Assembly (NCBI RefSeq): GCF_018687735.1
Contig: NZ_CP061304.1
Coordinates: forward strand, 930,001-994,000
Direction of reading: 5' to 3'
Origin: Polynucleobacter sp. MG-5-Ahmo-C2
GTDB taxonomy: Bacteria; Pseudomonadota; Gammaproteobacteria; Burkholderiales; Burkholderiaceae
Length of the DNA stretch: 64,000 nt
The translations under genes and the position numbers were made by a program. This document shows, one piece after another, positions 10,401 through 18,975 of the stretch. The stretch's first letter is position 1. Every line of letters begins with the position of its first letter. The notes under the pieces are model-generated. The model saw only the letters and a list, made by a program, of their open reading frames with translations, did not search any database and was not told the origin of the DNA.

Positions 10401-10701
10401 CTAATGCGCAATTCAAAGCGGTTTGTCCGCCCATAGTTGGCAAAATAGCGTCAGGTTTTTCAGTGGCAATAATGCGCTCAACTACTTCCCAGGTAATCGG
10501 CTCGATGTAAGTCACATCCGCCATCTCAGGGTCGGTCATGATGGTAGCTGGATTGCTGTTTACTAAAATGACTTTATAGCCTTCATCACGCAAAGCTTTA
10601 CAGGCTTGTGCGCCAGAGTAATCAAACTCACAGGCTTGACCAATCACAATGGGGCCTGCACCAATAATCAGGATGCTCTTAATGTCGCTACGCTTAGGCA
10701 T
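7438..10701 (-). CDS. carB: Carbamoyl-phosphate synthase large chain
   Basis: Makes carbamoyl phosphate from ammonia, bicarbonate and two ATP for arginine and pyrimidine synthesis. The 1087 residues hold the two homologous ATP-grasp halves, each opening with an [22 protein letters not shown] block (near residue 12) or [18 protein letters not shown] (near 570), plus paired [16 protein letters not shown] and [16 protein letters not shown] motifs. The C-terminal allosteric MGS-like domain ([14 protein letters not shown]) is present. The start ATG overlaps the carA stop by one base (TAATG), so translation is probably coupled. The product works as a heterodimer with CarA, which channels ammonia to it. 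Confidence 0.98.
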   Translation of the reverse strand: MPKRSDIKSILIIGAGPIVIGQACEFDYSGAQACKALRDEGYKVILVNSNPATIMTDPEMADVTYIEPITWEVVERIIATEKPDAILPTMGGQTALNCALDLHRHGVLEKYGCELIGASPEAIDKAEDRQKFKEAMTKIGLGSAKSGIAHSMDEALEVQQHIQRESGSSGFPVVIRPSFTMGGSGGGIAYNREEFEEICKRGLDLSPTRELLIEESLLGWKEFEMEVVRDRNDNCIIVCSIENLDPMGVHTGDSITVAPAQTLTDKEYQIMRNASIAVLREIGVDTGGSNVQFSINPVDGRMIVIEMNPRVSRSSALASKATGFPIAKIAAKLAVGYTLDELKNDITGGATPASFEPSIDYVVTKIPRFAFEKFPQADSRLTTQMKSVGEVMAIGRTFQESFQKALRGLEVGVDGLDEVSTDLDDIINEINEPGPDRIWYLADAFRMGMGLDEIYAETKVDPWFLEQIEELITIEAELKQRKIDSLSAAELRAVKQKGFSDRRLAKLLGVDASSVRAARHRLKVLPVYKRVDTCAAEFSTNTAYLYSTYEAEHGECESNPTNRDKIMVLGGGPNRIGQGIEFDYCCVHAALAMREDGYETIMVNCNPETVSTDYDTSDRLYFEPLTLEDVLEIVAKEKPKGVIVQYGGQTPLKLALDLERNGVPIIGTSPDMIDAAEDRERFQKLLQDLGLRQPPNRTARAEDEALKLAEEIGYPLVVRPSYVLGGRAMEIVHDGRDLERYMREAVKVSHDSPVLLDRFLNDAIECDVDCISDGTKVFIGGVMEHIEQAGVHSGDSACSLPPYSLSDSTVEEIKRQTAAMAKGLNVIGLMNVQFAIQNVDGKDVIFVLEVNPRASRTVPFVSKATGLQLAKIAARCMVGQTLEQQGIKAEVKPPYFSVKEAVFPFNKFPGIDPILGPEMRSTGEVMGVGKTFGEALFKSQLGAGIKLPKSGTVLLTVKDSDKPKAIEVAKLLHQLGFPMVATKGTAAAIEAAGLPVRLVNKVKDGRPHIVDFIKNGEISLVFTTVDETRTAIADSRSIRTTAQANGVTYYTTISAARAVMDGLLASQNGSKESLEVYSLQDLHRKLI

Positions 10702-11897
10702 TATTTGCCCTCCTTCTGGCTGGCAGCATTCATGAGCTCCACAAAACGATCAAATAAATAGGCAATGTCATGGGGCCCAGGTGAGGCCTCTGGATGACCC
10801 TGGAAACAGAAAGCTGGCTTGTCTTTCCAGGCAAGACCTTGCAAGGAACCGTCAAATAAAGAAACATGCGTTACGCGAATGTTATCCGGCAAAGAGTTTG
10901 CATCGACTGCAAAGCCATGGTTCTGCGAGGTAATCGCTACACGACCAGTATCCAAATCTTTCACTGGATGGTTAGCACCGTGGTGACCAAACTTCATCTT
11001 TAAAGTTTTGGCTCCAGCTGCTAAACCCATAATTTGATGACCTAGGCAGATGCCAAACGTTGGTATACCCTTTTCAATGATTTCTTTTGCTGCCGCAATA
11101 GCGTAATCGCAAGGACCAGGGTCTCCAGGGCCGTTTGAAAAAAATACACCATCTGGATTCATGGCAAGTACTTCTGCGGCACTGGTTTGCGCTGGTACCA
11201 CAGTCAACTCGCAACCGCGCTCAGTCAGCATTCGCAAAATATTATGTTTTACGCCGAAGTCATAAGCGACCACTTTCTTAGTCGGCTTGCTGATATCCAA
11301 GGTTTTATAAGCAGACCTGTCTTCAGGACCGTGCAATAACCACTCTGCTTCACGCCATGGATAAGATTTTTTGGTAGTAACTACTTTAGCTAAATCTAGG
11401 CCAGACATACCTGGAAAAGCTTTTGCAAGTTCTAGGGCTTTCTTGCCCAAAGCTTCAGAGCTATCACCCAATTTGCCAGCCACGATTGCTCCGGATTGAG
11501 CCCCTTTGTCGCGCAGGATGCGAGTTAACTTACGGGTATCAATTCCAGCAACGCCAAGGACACCCGCTTTAGTCAGATAAGCATCAAGACTTCCTTCTGA
11601 GCGAAAGCTGGAGACACGCTTGGGTAAATCTTTAATTACTAAACCAGCGGCATGAATCTGATCAGACTCTGCATCTTGAGCGTTAACGCCAACGTTGCCG
11701 ATATGGGGATAAGTAAGCGTAACAATTTGACGGCAGTAACTAGGATCGGTAATGATCTCTTGATAGCCAGTTAAAGCGGTATTGAAAACAACTTCGCCGG
11801 TAGTTTCGCCTGGGGCGCCAATACTAAAACCGGGAAATATAGTGCCGTCGGCTAGGGCCAACACGGCAGGAGGAAAAGAAGGAAGCAAGGGTGACAA
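10701..11897 (-). CDS. carA: Carbamoyl-phosphate synthase small chain (glutaminase)
   Basis: Hydrolyses glutamine and passes ammonia to CarB. The N-terminal CPSase domain includes [15 protein letters not shown] and [17 protein letters not shown]. The C-terminal class I glutamine amidotransferase domain has FSNGPGDPG, the nucleophile loop [12 protein letters not shown] with Cys at about residue 284, and the His/Glu pair in [12 protein letters not shown]. The start is non-ATG: TTG at 11897 has GGAG five bases upstream; a second TTG three codons later would give the common [16 protein letters not shown]-terminus. No in-frame ATG exists nearby. About 225 bases separate it from prpE, with an inverted repeat between. 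Confidence 0.96.
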   Translation of the reverse strand: MSPLLPSFPPAVLALADGTIFPGFSIGAPGETTGEVVFNTALTGYQEIITDPSYCRQIVTLTYPHIGNVGVNAQDAESDQIHAAGLVIKDLPKRVSSFRSEGSLDAYLTKAGVLGVAGIDTRKLTRILRDKGAQSGAIVAGKLGDSSEALGKKALELAKAFPGMSGLDLAKVVTTKKSYPWREAEWLLHGPEDRSAYKTLDISKPTKKVVAYDFGVKHNILRMLTERGCELTVVPAQTSAAEVLAMNPDGVFFSNGPGDPGPCDYAIAAAKEIIEKGIPTFGICLGHQIMGLAAGAKTLKMKFGHHGANHPVKDLDTGRVAITSQNHGFAVDANSLPDNIRVTHVSLFDGSLQGLAWKDKPAFCFQGHPEASPGPHDIAYLFDRFVELMNAASQKEGK

Positions 11898-12081
11898 ACC
11901 ATCTCCAGTCCCTGCTCCATCCGACGCTCAAAACCCCCAAAAAGACCAACCCGGGGCTTGTTTATGCGGGAGGTGAGTGTCTTTAAGCGCTAGGGTATTT
12001 ATTAAGTTTCGAACCTTGCAATGATACCAGTTTTGCTCGTAAACCCTTAAATAACAGCCAATTGGCGCTCCAGGCGGGATT

Positions 12082-12110
12082 TCCTCCTCAGGCTCTTAGC
12101 CGGAGGAGGA
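12082..12110. repeat. GA-rich inverted repeat between prpE and carA
   Basis: TCCTCCTC (12082-12089) pairs with GAGGAGGA (12103-12110), and an inner GGCT/AGCC extends the hairpin past one mismatch. It lies 14 bases downstream of the prpE stop in the direction of transcription. No T run follows it on the minus strand, so it is not a standard intrinsic terminator. It may stabilise the prpE mRNA 3' end or assist termination. Confidence 0.5.
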
Positions 12111-12123
12111 TTTCTATCCAGAC

Positions 12124-14007
12124 TTAGGTTTGCTTACCTTGTTCAATAATGGTCTTAATGTGAGCCAAAACAGTCTGGTCTTCCATAGTGCTGATATCAC
12201 CTGGGTCTCGGCCTTCTGCAACAGCCTGCAATGCGCGCCGCACAATTTTTCCAGAGCGAGTCTTAGGCAAAGCCGTCACAACATAAACATGACCGGGACG
12301 TGCAATTGCGCCCAACTGGGAGTCCACTGTCTTCATGCACTCTTTTTCTAAATTTTCTGCTTTAGAGGCATCCTTAGGTATTACAAATGCAATGGCGGCC
12401 TGACCTTTGAGTTTGTCTTCAATTCCCACAACAGCCACTTCAGAAATATTGGGATGACTAGAAATGCTTTCTTCAATTTCGCGAGTTCCAAGGCGATGAC
12501 CAGCTACATTGATGACGTCGTCAGTACGACCCAAGATGAAGAAGTATCCATCTTTGTCTTTAATACCCCAATCAAATGTGGAGTAAATCAATCTACCAGG
12601 AATGGTTTCCCAATAAGTGCTGATAAACCGTTTGTCATCACCCCAAATGGTTTGCATGCAACCTGGAGGCAGTGGACCTTCAATGGCGATAACACCCTTT
12701 TGATCAGGACCTAATTCTGCAGAAGTAGCATCATCGAGCAACTTCATGTTGTATCCAAAGGATGGCACACCAGGTGAGCCAAACTTATGCGGCATAACCT
12801 CTACGCCGCGCTGAATTGCCAGCATTGGCCAGCCAGTTTCGGTCTGCCAGTAGTTGTCGACAATCGGCTTCTGAATTGCATCATGAATCCAGCTTGCAGT
12901 TGGCTCATCTAATGGCTCGCCTGCTAAGAATAATGCACGCAATGAAGATAGATCGTATTTAGTTAAGAAAGCAGGATCTTGTTTTTTGAGAACGCGGACG
13001 GCAGTTGGCGCTGAGAACATAACTGAAACTTTGTACTTCTCAACCAATTCCCACCAGATGCCTGCATCAGGGCGTAATGGTGTGCCTTCATACATAATCG
13101 TAGCCATACCGCTGAGCAATGGTGCGTAGATGATGTAACTATGACCAACTACCCAACCAATATCCGAAGTACAGAACATAGTTTCACCAGCTTTACCAGT
13201 AAAAATATGTTTCATGGACGAAGCTAGAGCAACCGCATAACCACCGGTATCTCGTTGGACACCCTTCGGCTTACCAGTAGTACCAGAGGTATACAGAATG
13301 TATGAAGGATGGGTTGCATCTACCCATTCAATTGGAACAATATCGTTCAGGTGTTTTTGACGCTCAGCCGCATAGTCCAAGTCTCGACCTGCAACAGTAG
13401 TGAACTCCGTTAAACCGCGATTCACAATCAATACTTTTTCAGGCTTATAGCCGGCCAAACTAATTGCTTCATCCAATAAGGGCTTGTAAGGAACGGCCTT
13501 ACCGCCACGCGCGCCCGCCTCTGCAGTCACAATCATTTTAGGTTTTGCATCATCAATGCGCGATGCCAGGCTATGGGAAGCAAAGCCGCCAAACACGACC
13601 GAATGAATTGCACCGATACGAGCGCAAGCAAGCATTGCAAAGCAAGCCTCAGCAATCATTGGCATGTAAATCAGGACACGATCACCCTTTTGAATGCCGT
13701 TCGCCTGGTAAATAGCAGCCATACGATTCACTTCTTCGTAGAGCTCTTGATATGTATATGCTTTTTCTAAATTGGTTTCAGTGGAAACCGCAACCAGGGC
13801 AATTTGATTTGGTTGATCTTTTGCATAACGGTCGACTGCGTTGTAGCAAAGATTAGTAAGACCCCCTTGGAACCATTTTGCAAATGGCGGGTTATCGTAA
13901 TTTAGAACCTGATTAAATGGTTTTTCCCAATGAATTAACTTTGCCTGCTCACCCCAGAAACCATCTGGATCTTTTACTGAGCGTTCATGATGGGCTTTAT
14001 AGGACAT
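12124..14007 (-). CDS. prpE: Propionate--CoA ligase
   Basis: An acyl-adenylate-forming enzyme making propionyl-CoA from propionate, ATP and CoA. About 627 residues match PrpE in memory more closely than Acs: RINDDAKPKMI-type and VYMPMIAEA-like blocks, ILYTSGTTGKPKGVQRDTGG as the P-loop, DIGWVVGHSYIIYAPLL, DNYWQTETGWP, GRTDDVINVAGHRLGTREIEE, and the catalytic lysine in LPKTRSGKIVRR. The ATG at 14007 is chosen because the longer open frame to 14220 overlaps the end of mltD and adds a non-homologous stretch. No methylcitrate-cycle genes are nearby. Acetate could also be a substrate. Confidence 0.9.
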   Translation of the reverse strand: MSYKAHHERSVKDPDGFWGEQAKLIHWEKPFNQVLNYDNPPFAKWFQGGLTNLCYNAVDRYAKDQPNQIALVAVSTETNLEKAYTYQELYEEVNRMAAIYQANGIQKGDRVLIYMPMIAEACFAMLACARIGAIHSVVFGGFASHSLASRIDDAKPKMIVTAEAGARGGKAVPYKPLLDEAISLAGYKPEKVLIVNRGLTEFTTVAGRDLDYAAERQKHLNDIVPIEWVDATHPSYILYTSGTTGKPKGVQRDTGGYAVALASSMKHIFTGKAGETMFCTSDIGWVVGHSYIIYAPLLSGMATIMYEGTPLRPDAGIWWELVEKYKVSVMFSAPTAVRVLKKQDPAFLTKYDLSSLRALFLAGEPLDEPTASWIHDAIQKPIVDNYWQTETGWPMLAIQRGVEVMPHKFGSPGVPSFGYNMKLLDDATSAELGPDQKGVIAIEGPLPPGCMQTIWGDDKRFISTYWETIPGRLIYSTFDWGIKDKDGYFFILGRTDDVINVAGHRLGTREIEESISSHPNISEVAVVGIEDKLKGQAAIAFVIPKDASKAENLEKECMKTVDSQLGAIARPGHVYVVTALPKTRSGKIVRRALQAVAEGRDPGDISTMEDQTVLAHIKTIIEQGKQT

Positions 14008-14035
14008 AGTCAACCTAATAAAAAAGTTACTGAAA

Positions 14036-15430
14036 TTACGGTGTTTTAGCGCCCCCCTTATTTGCAGAAGTCGCTGAGCTACCATTTTTCGCAGATTTTG
14101 CAAGGCCTGTCGATGCGGATTTATGCTGAGATGCAGCATTTTTTGCAGAAGAATTACCCTTAGATCCGCTTTTTGAGATAGGGCACTTAGTATTTTTTCC
14201 ACCCTTAGCTGGCTTTGCACACTTTAAGGCTGGAGGTGGAGGCTTCTCAAGGCTCAAGCTGGCGTTTTCAGCCATTGCTGTGGAAACATCCCCGGGCCTT
14301 CGACTGGTTTTCGGTATAAGTACTGTTGAGCCAGCCCTAATACGCATGCCCCTAGGAATGCCATTCACAGTTCTTAAGGTATCAACATCTACGCCCAAAG
14401 TTTTAGCAACTTGATCAACATTTTCGGTCTTTGCCACCTTCACTGCAGTCCAAGAAGATAGTGGTTTGTTGTAACCCTTGAGATTTGCTTGAAAGATCTC
14501 AGCATGGGCAAATGGCAAGAGGATCTGTTGATTAGCATTGCTTAATATGACTGGCTTGTTAAAAGAAGGATTGAGATTGTGAAACTCTTCTGTCGGAATT
14601 TCAGCAAGCTTAATCACGAGTGCCACATCAATATCACTATCAATATCCAAGGCTATAAAGTATGGATGGTTTTCAAGCTCTGGTAAAACAATTTCGTAAG
14701 CTTCTGGGTCAAGAACGATTTGACGATAAGCCATAAGTTTGGGTACGTAGTTACGAGTTTCCCTTGGCATGGTGAGGCTCTCGTAATCCGTAGACAAGCC
14801 TGCGGCTTGGTTGCGTTTCTGCGCCCTAGAAATATTTCCAGCGCCCCAGTTATATGCCGCCAATGCTAGCTCCCAACTACCAAACTGATTATGTAAACGC
14901 TGCAGATAATCTAGGGCAGCATCCGTAGATTGCACTACGTCGCGCCGCTCATCCCTAAAAACGTTTTGTGTTAAACGAAAGTCTTTGCCCGTCGCTGGCA
15001 TGAACTGCCATAACCCCACTGCCTTTGCACTGGACTTCGCATTAGTAACAAAAGCGCTTTCCACAAATGGTAGCAATGCAATCTCCGTTGGCATGTTGCG
15101 GGTATTGACTTCTTGAACGATGTAAAACATATATCGTGAAGAGCGCGCCATAGAGCGATTTACATAATCTGGCCTTGCACTGAGCCAACGTACCTGCTCA
15201 ATTTCTAAGGGAGTATTCATGGGCTCCATCTGGAATCCATCTCGAATCCTTAACCATAGGTTATCGGATGGCGCATAAACCTTGCTAACCGATTGGCTCT
15301 TGAGATTGACGCGCGCAGCCTTGGATGATTTCGGATTTGCCTTGGTGGGGGTATCAGATGACCAATCACCGGTTCCAGCACAACCAGATAGAAAAACGGC
15401 AAGCAGAATTGCCGCTGCATACAAACGCAT
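14036..15430 (-). CDS. mltD: Membrane-bound lytic murein transglycosylase D
   Basis: Cleaves peptidoglycan glycan strands to 1,6-anhydromuropeptides at the outer membrane. A lipoprotein signal (RLYAAAILLAVFLSGC) gives Cys near residue 16. The SLT catalytic domain has PFVESAFVTNAKSSAKAVG with the catalytic Glu in FVES, then LWQFMPATG and AYNWGAGNISRA. At least one LysM peptidoglycan-binding module follows (VKVAKTENVDQVAKTLGVD). The last 70 residues are Lys/Ser/Ala/Gly-rich with a Cys pair and no known domain. The ATG at 15430 overlaps the gloB stop as TGATG and is preferred to one six codons upstream. The gloB-mltD pairing is also found in E. coli. Confidence 0.94.
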   Translation of the reverse strand: MRLYAAAILLAVFLSGCAGTGDWSSDTPTKANPKSSKAARVNLKSQSVSKVYAPSDNLWLRIRDGFQMEPMNTPLEIEQVRWLSARPDYVNRSMARSSRYMFYIVQEVNTRNMPTEIALLPFVESAFVTNAKSSAKAVGLWQFMPATGKDFRLTQNVFRDERRDVVQSTDAALDYLQRLHNQFGSWELALAAYNWGAGNISRAQKRNQAAGLSTDYESLTMPRETRNYVPKLMAYRQIVLDPEAYEIVLPELENHPYFIALDIDSDIDVALVIKLAEIPTEEFHNLNPSFNKPVILSNANQQILLPFAHAEIFQANLKGYNKPLSSWTAVKVAKTENVDQVAKTLGVDVDTLRTVNGIPRGMRIRAGSTVLIPKTSRRPGDVSTAMAENASLSLEKPPPPALKCAKPAKGGKNTKCPISKSGSKGNSSAKNAASQHKSASTGLAKSAKNGSSATSANKGGAKTP

Positions 15431-16239
15431 CAGAATCGGTCTTTCCAAGCCCTCACTACCGCTAAAACATGGGCTGGCGTTGGCAATTCTTGCTGACCTG
15501 AAACTTCCTTGGCCATTGCAATGACTTCAGCCTGATCACAGCGCATAAAGGGATTAACCTGAAGCTCTTGCCCAATCGTGCTTGGCAATGTCGGAAGATT
15601 TTGCGCTCTGAGTGCCTGAGCTTTTTCTGACCAAGAAATCAAGTTCAAATTATTCGGCTCCACGGCTAAAGCAAAACGAATATTGGATAAAGTGTATTCA
15701 TGGGTGCAAAACACCAAGGTGTTTTTAGGTAAGGCTGCAAACTTGGCTAATGACTGCGTCATCTGTGTTGGGGTGCCTTCAAACAAGCGACCACATCCAG
15801 ATGCAAATAAGGTATCACCACAAAACAGCATCGGCTCCACGACATTGGCCTGCATATTGGCGAAGTAGGCAATATGACTCAGCGTATGCCCTGGAACCTC
15901 GATAACCTTAAGGCTAATTCTGGGCAACGTGATTTCTAGCTTGTCATCCTCCTTAGCGATTACTGTGCGCCCCGGAATATCAGTGCCAGCTGGCCCATAA
16001 ACCGGAATATGCTTACCAAAGCTATTCAATAGCTTGAGTATTCCGCCAGTGTGGTCGGCATGATGATGGGTTATCAGGATGCCCATAAGCACCAGGTCGT
16101 TTTGCAAAAGATAGTCTTCTACCGGGGCAAAATCACCCGGATCAACGACTAAGGCCGACCTACCATCATGGATGCACCAGATGTAGTTGTCATCAAAGGC
16201 CGGAATAGGCCAAACTTGCAATAAAGTATTCTTATCCAT
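15430..16239 (-). CDS. gloB: Hydroxyacylglutathione hydrolase (glyoxalase II)
   Basis: Hydrolyses S-D-lactoylglutathione to D-lactate and glutathione in methylglyoxal detoxification. A metallo-beta-lactamase fold of 269 residues with the binuclear metal motif THHHADHTGG near residues 57-66, VIEVPGHTLSHIAYF with the next His, LFCGDTLFASGCGRLFEGT with the bridging Asp, and FCTHEYTLSNIRFAL. The C-terminal glyoxalase II domain ends PTPAHVLAVVRAWKDRF. It starts only 6 bases from the divergent methyltransferase start, so each promoter must lie within the neighbouring coding region. Its stop overlaps the mltD start by one base. Confidence 0.96.
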   Translation of the reverse strand: MDKNTLLQVWPIPAFDDNYIWCIHDGRSALVVDPGDFAPVEDYLLQNDLVLMGILITHHHADHTGGILKLLNSFGKHIPVYGPAGTDIPGRTVIAKEDDKLEITLPRISLKVIEVPGHTLSHIAYFANMQANVVEPMLFCGDTLFASGCGRLFEGTPTQMTQSLAKFAALPKNTLVFCTHEYTLSNIRFALAVEPNNLNLISWSEKAQALRAQNLPTLPSTIGQELQVNPFMRCDQAEVIAMAKEVSGQQELPTPAHVLAVVRAWKDRF

Positions 16240-16245
16240 AAACCG

Positions 16246-17058
16246 ATGATACCAACCCCACCCATCCCCTCGCAGATGCCTGCACCCCCATGGAGCTCAT
16301 GGGAGAAATGGCTGCAATCCCCACCAGGACGCTATGTGCTGGGCTGGGAGCAAAAATGCTGCGACCAGATCGTTGCCGATGTCTTTGGCTTCCATGCGGT
16401 TCAAATTGGCATGCCTCAAATGAATACCTTGACCGAGAATCGCATGCCTTTGCAAGCGCTCCTAATGCACCCCAACGACAGTCATGAATATGCAGCCCGT
16501 TTTAATTGGCATCTGATTGAAGGTAATTATTCTGAATTGCCATTTGCAAGTGAAAGTCTGGATTTAGTGGTGCTTCCCCATGTTCTCGAATTTGCGACTG
16601 ATCCTCACCAGATTTTGCGAGAGGTTGATCGCGTCTTACGTCCCGAGGGCCGCCTCATTATTTTCGGCTTTAATCCAGCAAGCTTATGGGGGGCACGCCA
16701 ATATCTCAGCAGGCTGATTGGCAACCCTTATTTGCCTCGCGACGGTCAATTTATCAGCCTGATACGCGTTAAAGATTGGTTGCAATTACTAAACTTTTCC
16801 TTAGACCGCGGTCACTTTGGCTGCTATAAATTTCCCCTGCAAGGGCATTCCTCTATGGGCCGCATGGATTTCTTAGAATCCATGGGTAACCGCTGGTGGC
16901 CAATATTTGGTGCAGTTTTCTTAGTGTCAGCCATCAAGCGTCAGCAAGGCATCCGTTTGATTGGGCAAATTTCACCGGTACGTATTCCTGCTATACAACA
17001 ACTTGCCCCTGCTGCAGAGCGTAGTCAACTTAAAGAAGTTCAGGACACGGTAAATTAA
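16246..17058 (+). CDS. YafS-like SAM-dependent methyltransferase
   Basis: A class I methyltransferase-like protein of 270 residues. The central block [34 protein letters not shown] is the acidic loop and post-motif region of the Methyltransf_11 type, followed by [12 protein letters not shown]. The canonical glycine-rich SAM motif is poorly preserved near [16 protein letters not shown], so substrate and activity are uncertain. Position between gloB and rnhA equals that of E. coli yafS. Start ATG 16246 is the longest; a Met ten codons later is also possible, and neither has a clear ribosome-binding site. The rnhA start follows after 4 bases. Confidence 0.8.
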   Translation: MIPTPPIPSQMPAPPWSSWEKWLQSPPGRYVLGWEQKCCDQIVADVFGFHAVQIGMPQMNTLTENRMPLQALLMHPNDSHEYAARFNWHLIEGNYSELPFASESLDLVVLPHVLEFATDPHQILREVDRVLRPEGRLIIFGFNPASLWGARQYLSRLIGNPYLPRDGQFISLIRVKDWLQLLNFSLDRGHFGCYKFPLQGHSSMGRMDFLESMGNRWWPIFGAVFLVSAIKRQQGIRLIGQISPVRIPAIQQLAPAAERSQLKEVQDTVN

Positions 17059-17062
17059 AGCA

Positions 17063-17527
17063 ATGTCGCACACTAATTCAACCTCACCTACGCCACATAT
17101 CGTGATCTATACCGATGGCGCTTGCAAAGGCAATCCCGGTCCCGGTGGCTGGGGTGCAGTATTGCGCTCAGGCGGCCATGAAAAACATATTCATGGCGGG
17201 GAACAACTCACCACGAATAACCGCATGGAAATTTGCGCCGTGATTTTTGCCCTCCGCGCCCTAAAACAAAGAAGTACAGTCGAACTTTGGACCGACTCTC
17301 AATACGTCCAAAAAGGGGTCACAGAATGGCTTGAGGGATGGAAAAAACGGGGCTGGAAGACTGCCAGCAAGGACCCTGTAAAAAATGCCGATCTTTGGCA
17401 AGAATTAGACGCCCTGCTGCCTGATCACAATATTTCTTGGCATTGGGTAAGAGGTCATAACGGTCACCCTGGTAATGAGCTGGCAGACCAGCTTGCAAAT
17501 AAGGGTGTTGAAGAGTTTCTACCCTAG
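17063..17527 (+). CDS. rnhA: Ribonuclease HI
   Basis: Degrades the RNA of RNA-DNA hybrids (R-loops, Okazaki primers) in the cytoplasm. The 154 residues contain the four acidic catalytic positions in [46 protein letters not shown] and [12 protein letters not shown], plus the basic handle [16 protein letters not shown] and the [13 protein letters not shown] loop. The length matches the E. coli enzyme. It sits immediately after the methyltransferase gene. In E. coli it is adjacent to dnaQ, but here a two-gene efflux system lies between them. Confidence 0.97.
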   Translation: MSHTNSTSPTPHIVIYTDGACKGNPGPGGWGAVLRSGGHEKHIHGGEQLTTNNRMEICAVIFALRALKQRSTVELWTDSQYVQKGVTEWLEGWKKRGWKTASKDPVKNADLWQELDALLPDHNISWHWVRGHNGHPGNELADQLANKGVEEFLP

Positions 17528-17637
17528 AGCCAATATCGTTGCAAAAGCACTATTTTGGCAGTCTTATGAGAGAATGGCTTTGATCAAAAAAGCGCTAAAA
17601 CAGCACTAGAACCCTATAAAACCAAGAAAACGAGACT

Positions 17638-18975
17638 GTGTCAAAAATAGAATCTACGCTCGACAAATTATTTGCCAAATTAGTGCAAATCAAAGATACG
17701 GTTAAGGCGCGTCTTTGCGCTCTCTGGCAAAAGTATTCTCCCCAAGCAATGCAGAGAATGAGTCAACTCAAGAAAATTGATTACGCAACAGCCAAATCTT
17801 TCGTAATTCGGTTTAAGTGGCGCATTCTGCTAGTGCTCCTCGTTCTCTACGCTGGATCTAAAGCCTATGATTACTTTTTCCCAGCATCCGAAAAAGCTGG
17901 TGGCCCCGTAACAGTGACCACCCTCGTAGTTGAGAAAAAAGATATCCCCCTCATTATTGAAGCTACTGGCACTATTGTTTCTGCGAGCATAGTGGATATA
18001 CGCCCGATGGTGACTAATACCGTTGCCAAAATTGAAGTGAAAGATGGTCAAGAAGTAAAAGTGGGCGATCTCCTGTTTGTCTTGGACGATCGCAATGACA
18101 AAGCCAATTATGAAAAACTCAAGGCTTTAGCTGACGATGCCCAGAAGCAATATTTGCGAGCCAAAGAACTGGTAGATAAGAACTTCATCTCCAAAGCGGG
18201 ACTCGAAACTTCTTTAGCGAATGCCAAATCAGCTCAAGCCGCAGCCAGGGCTGCTGAAGTTCAATTATCTTTTGACTACATTCGCTCACCTATTGATGGG
18301 CGTGCGGGTATCGTAAATGTTTTCCCCGGTTCACTGGTTCAAGCAAGTAATGTAGTTTCTACTTCCACTAATTCCACGGCAACCTCCAGCGTAGGTTCCA
18401 TGGTCACGATTACACAACTCAACCCGATCAACGTTCAGTTCGTCATTCCTGAAAAAGATATCCCAGTGATGCTTGAGAATCAATTGGATGGCGATGCCAT
18501 GGCTGTCAAGGTCACAGTCGGTGAGAGTGGCAAGCAAACCTATGAAGGTAAGGTAATCGTCATTGATAACCAAGTGGATCCTTCTATTGCAGCTGTCCGT
18601 GTAAAAGCACAAATCCCGAACGAAAACAAAACACTATTACCAGGTCAGTTTGCCCGCGTATCGCTCATTGCCAACACACTAAAAGATGCCCTAGCGATTC
18701 CATCGCAGGCTGTTGTGATCAATCCTCGTGGAAAATTAGTATATGTTGTCGATAAAGATGGCAAAACAGCATCCAAACCAGTGAAGGTGATCTACGAGTA
18801 TCAAGGTTCTTCTGTAGTGACTGGTATAGAAGCTGGAGACAGAGTAGTTATTGAAGGTAAGCAAAACTTACGTCCTGGTAGCAAAGTGCGCGAAGCAAAA
18901 TCTACTCCAGCGAGCACTGCGAATGCACAACCAGCACCCGCTCCTGCAACGCCTTCAGCCGTAGAGAAAAAATGA
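17638..18975 (+). CDS. RND efflux periplasmic adaptor (membrane fusion protein)
   Basis: The HlyD/AcrA-type adaptor of a tripartite efflux pump. After a membrane anchor (ILLVLLVLYAGSKAYDYFF, about residues 63-81) come the first barrel segment, a lipoyl half-motif (VKDGQEVKVGDLLFVLDDR), an alpha-hairpin (about 150-205) and LSFDYIRSPIDGRAGIVNVFPGSLV. The rest is beta-barrel and ends in a Pro/Ala-rich tail. It is a membrane-anchored type with no lipobox. An unusual N-terminal extension of about 60 basic residues lies on the cytoplasmic side. The start is GTG at 17638. It overlaps the pump gene by 4 bases (ATGA). The closest known class is MdtA-like. Confidence 0.92.
   Translation: MSKIESTLDKLFAKLVQIKDTVKARLCALWQKYSPQAMQRMSQLKKIDYATAKSFVIRFKWRILLVLLVLYAGSKAYDYFFPASEKAGGPVTVTTLVVEKKDIPLIIEATGTIVSASIVDIRPMVTNTVAKIEVKDGQEVKVGDLLFVLDDRNDKANYEKLKALADDAQKQYLRAKELVDKNFISKAGLETSLANAKSAQAAARAAEVQLSFDYIRSPIDGRAGIVNVFPGSLVQASNVVSTSTNSTATSSVGSMVTITQLNPINVQFVIPEKDIPVMLENQLDGDAMAVKVTVGESGKQTYEGKVIVIDNQVDPSIAAVRVKAQIPNENKTLLPGQFARVSLIANTLKDALAIPSQAVVINPRGKLVYVVDKDGKTASKPVKVIYEYQGSSVVTGIEAGDRVVIEGKQNLRPGSKVREAKSTPASTANAQPAPAPATPSAVEKK

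Noticed and set aside
14008..14220. N-terminal extension of prpE by 71 codons.
   Set aside because: It overlaps the 3' end of mltD on the same strand and has no resemblance to the ligase family, which starts at about MSYKAHHERSVKDPDGFW.
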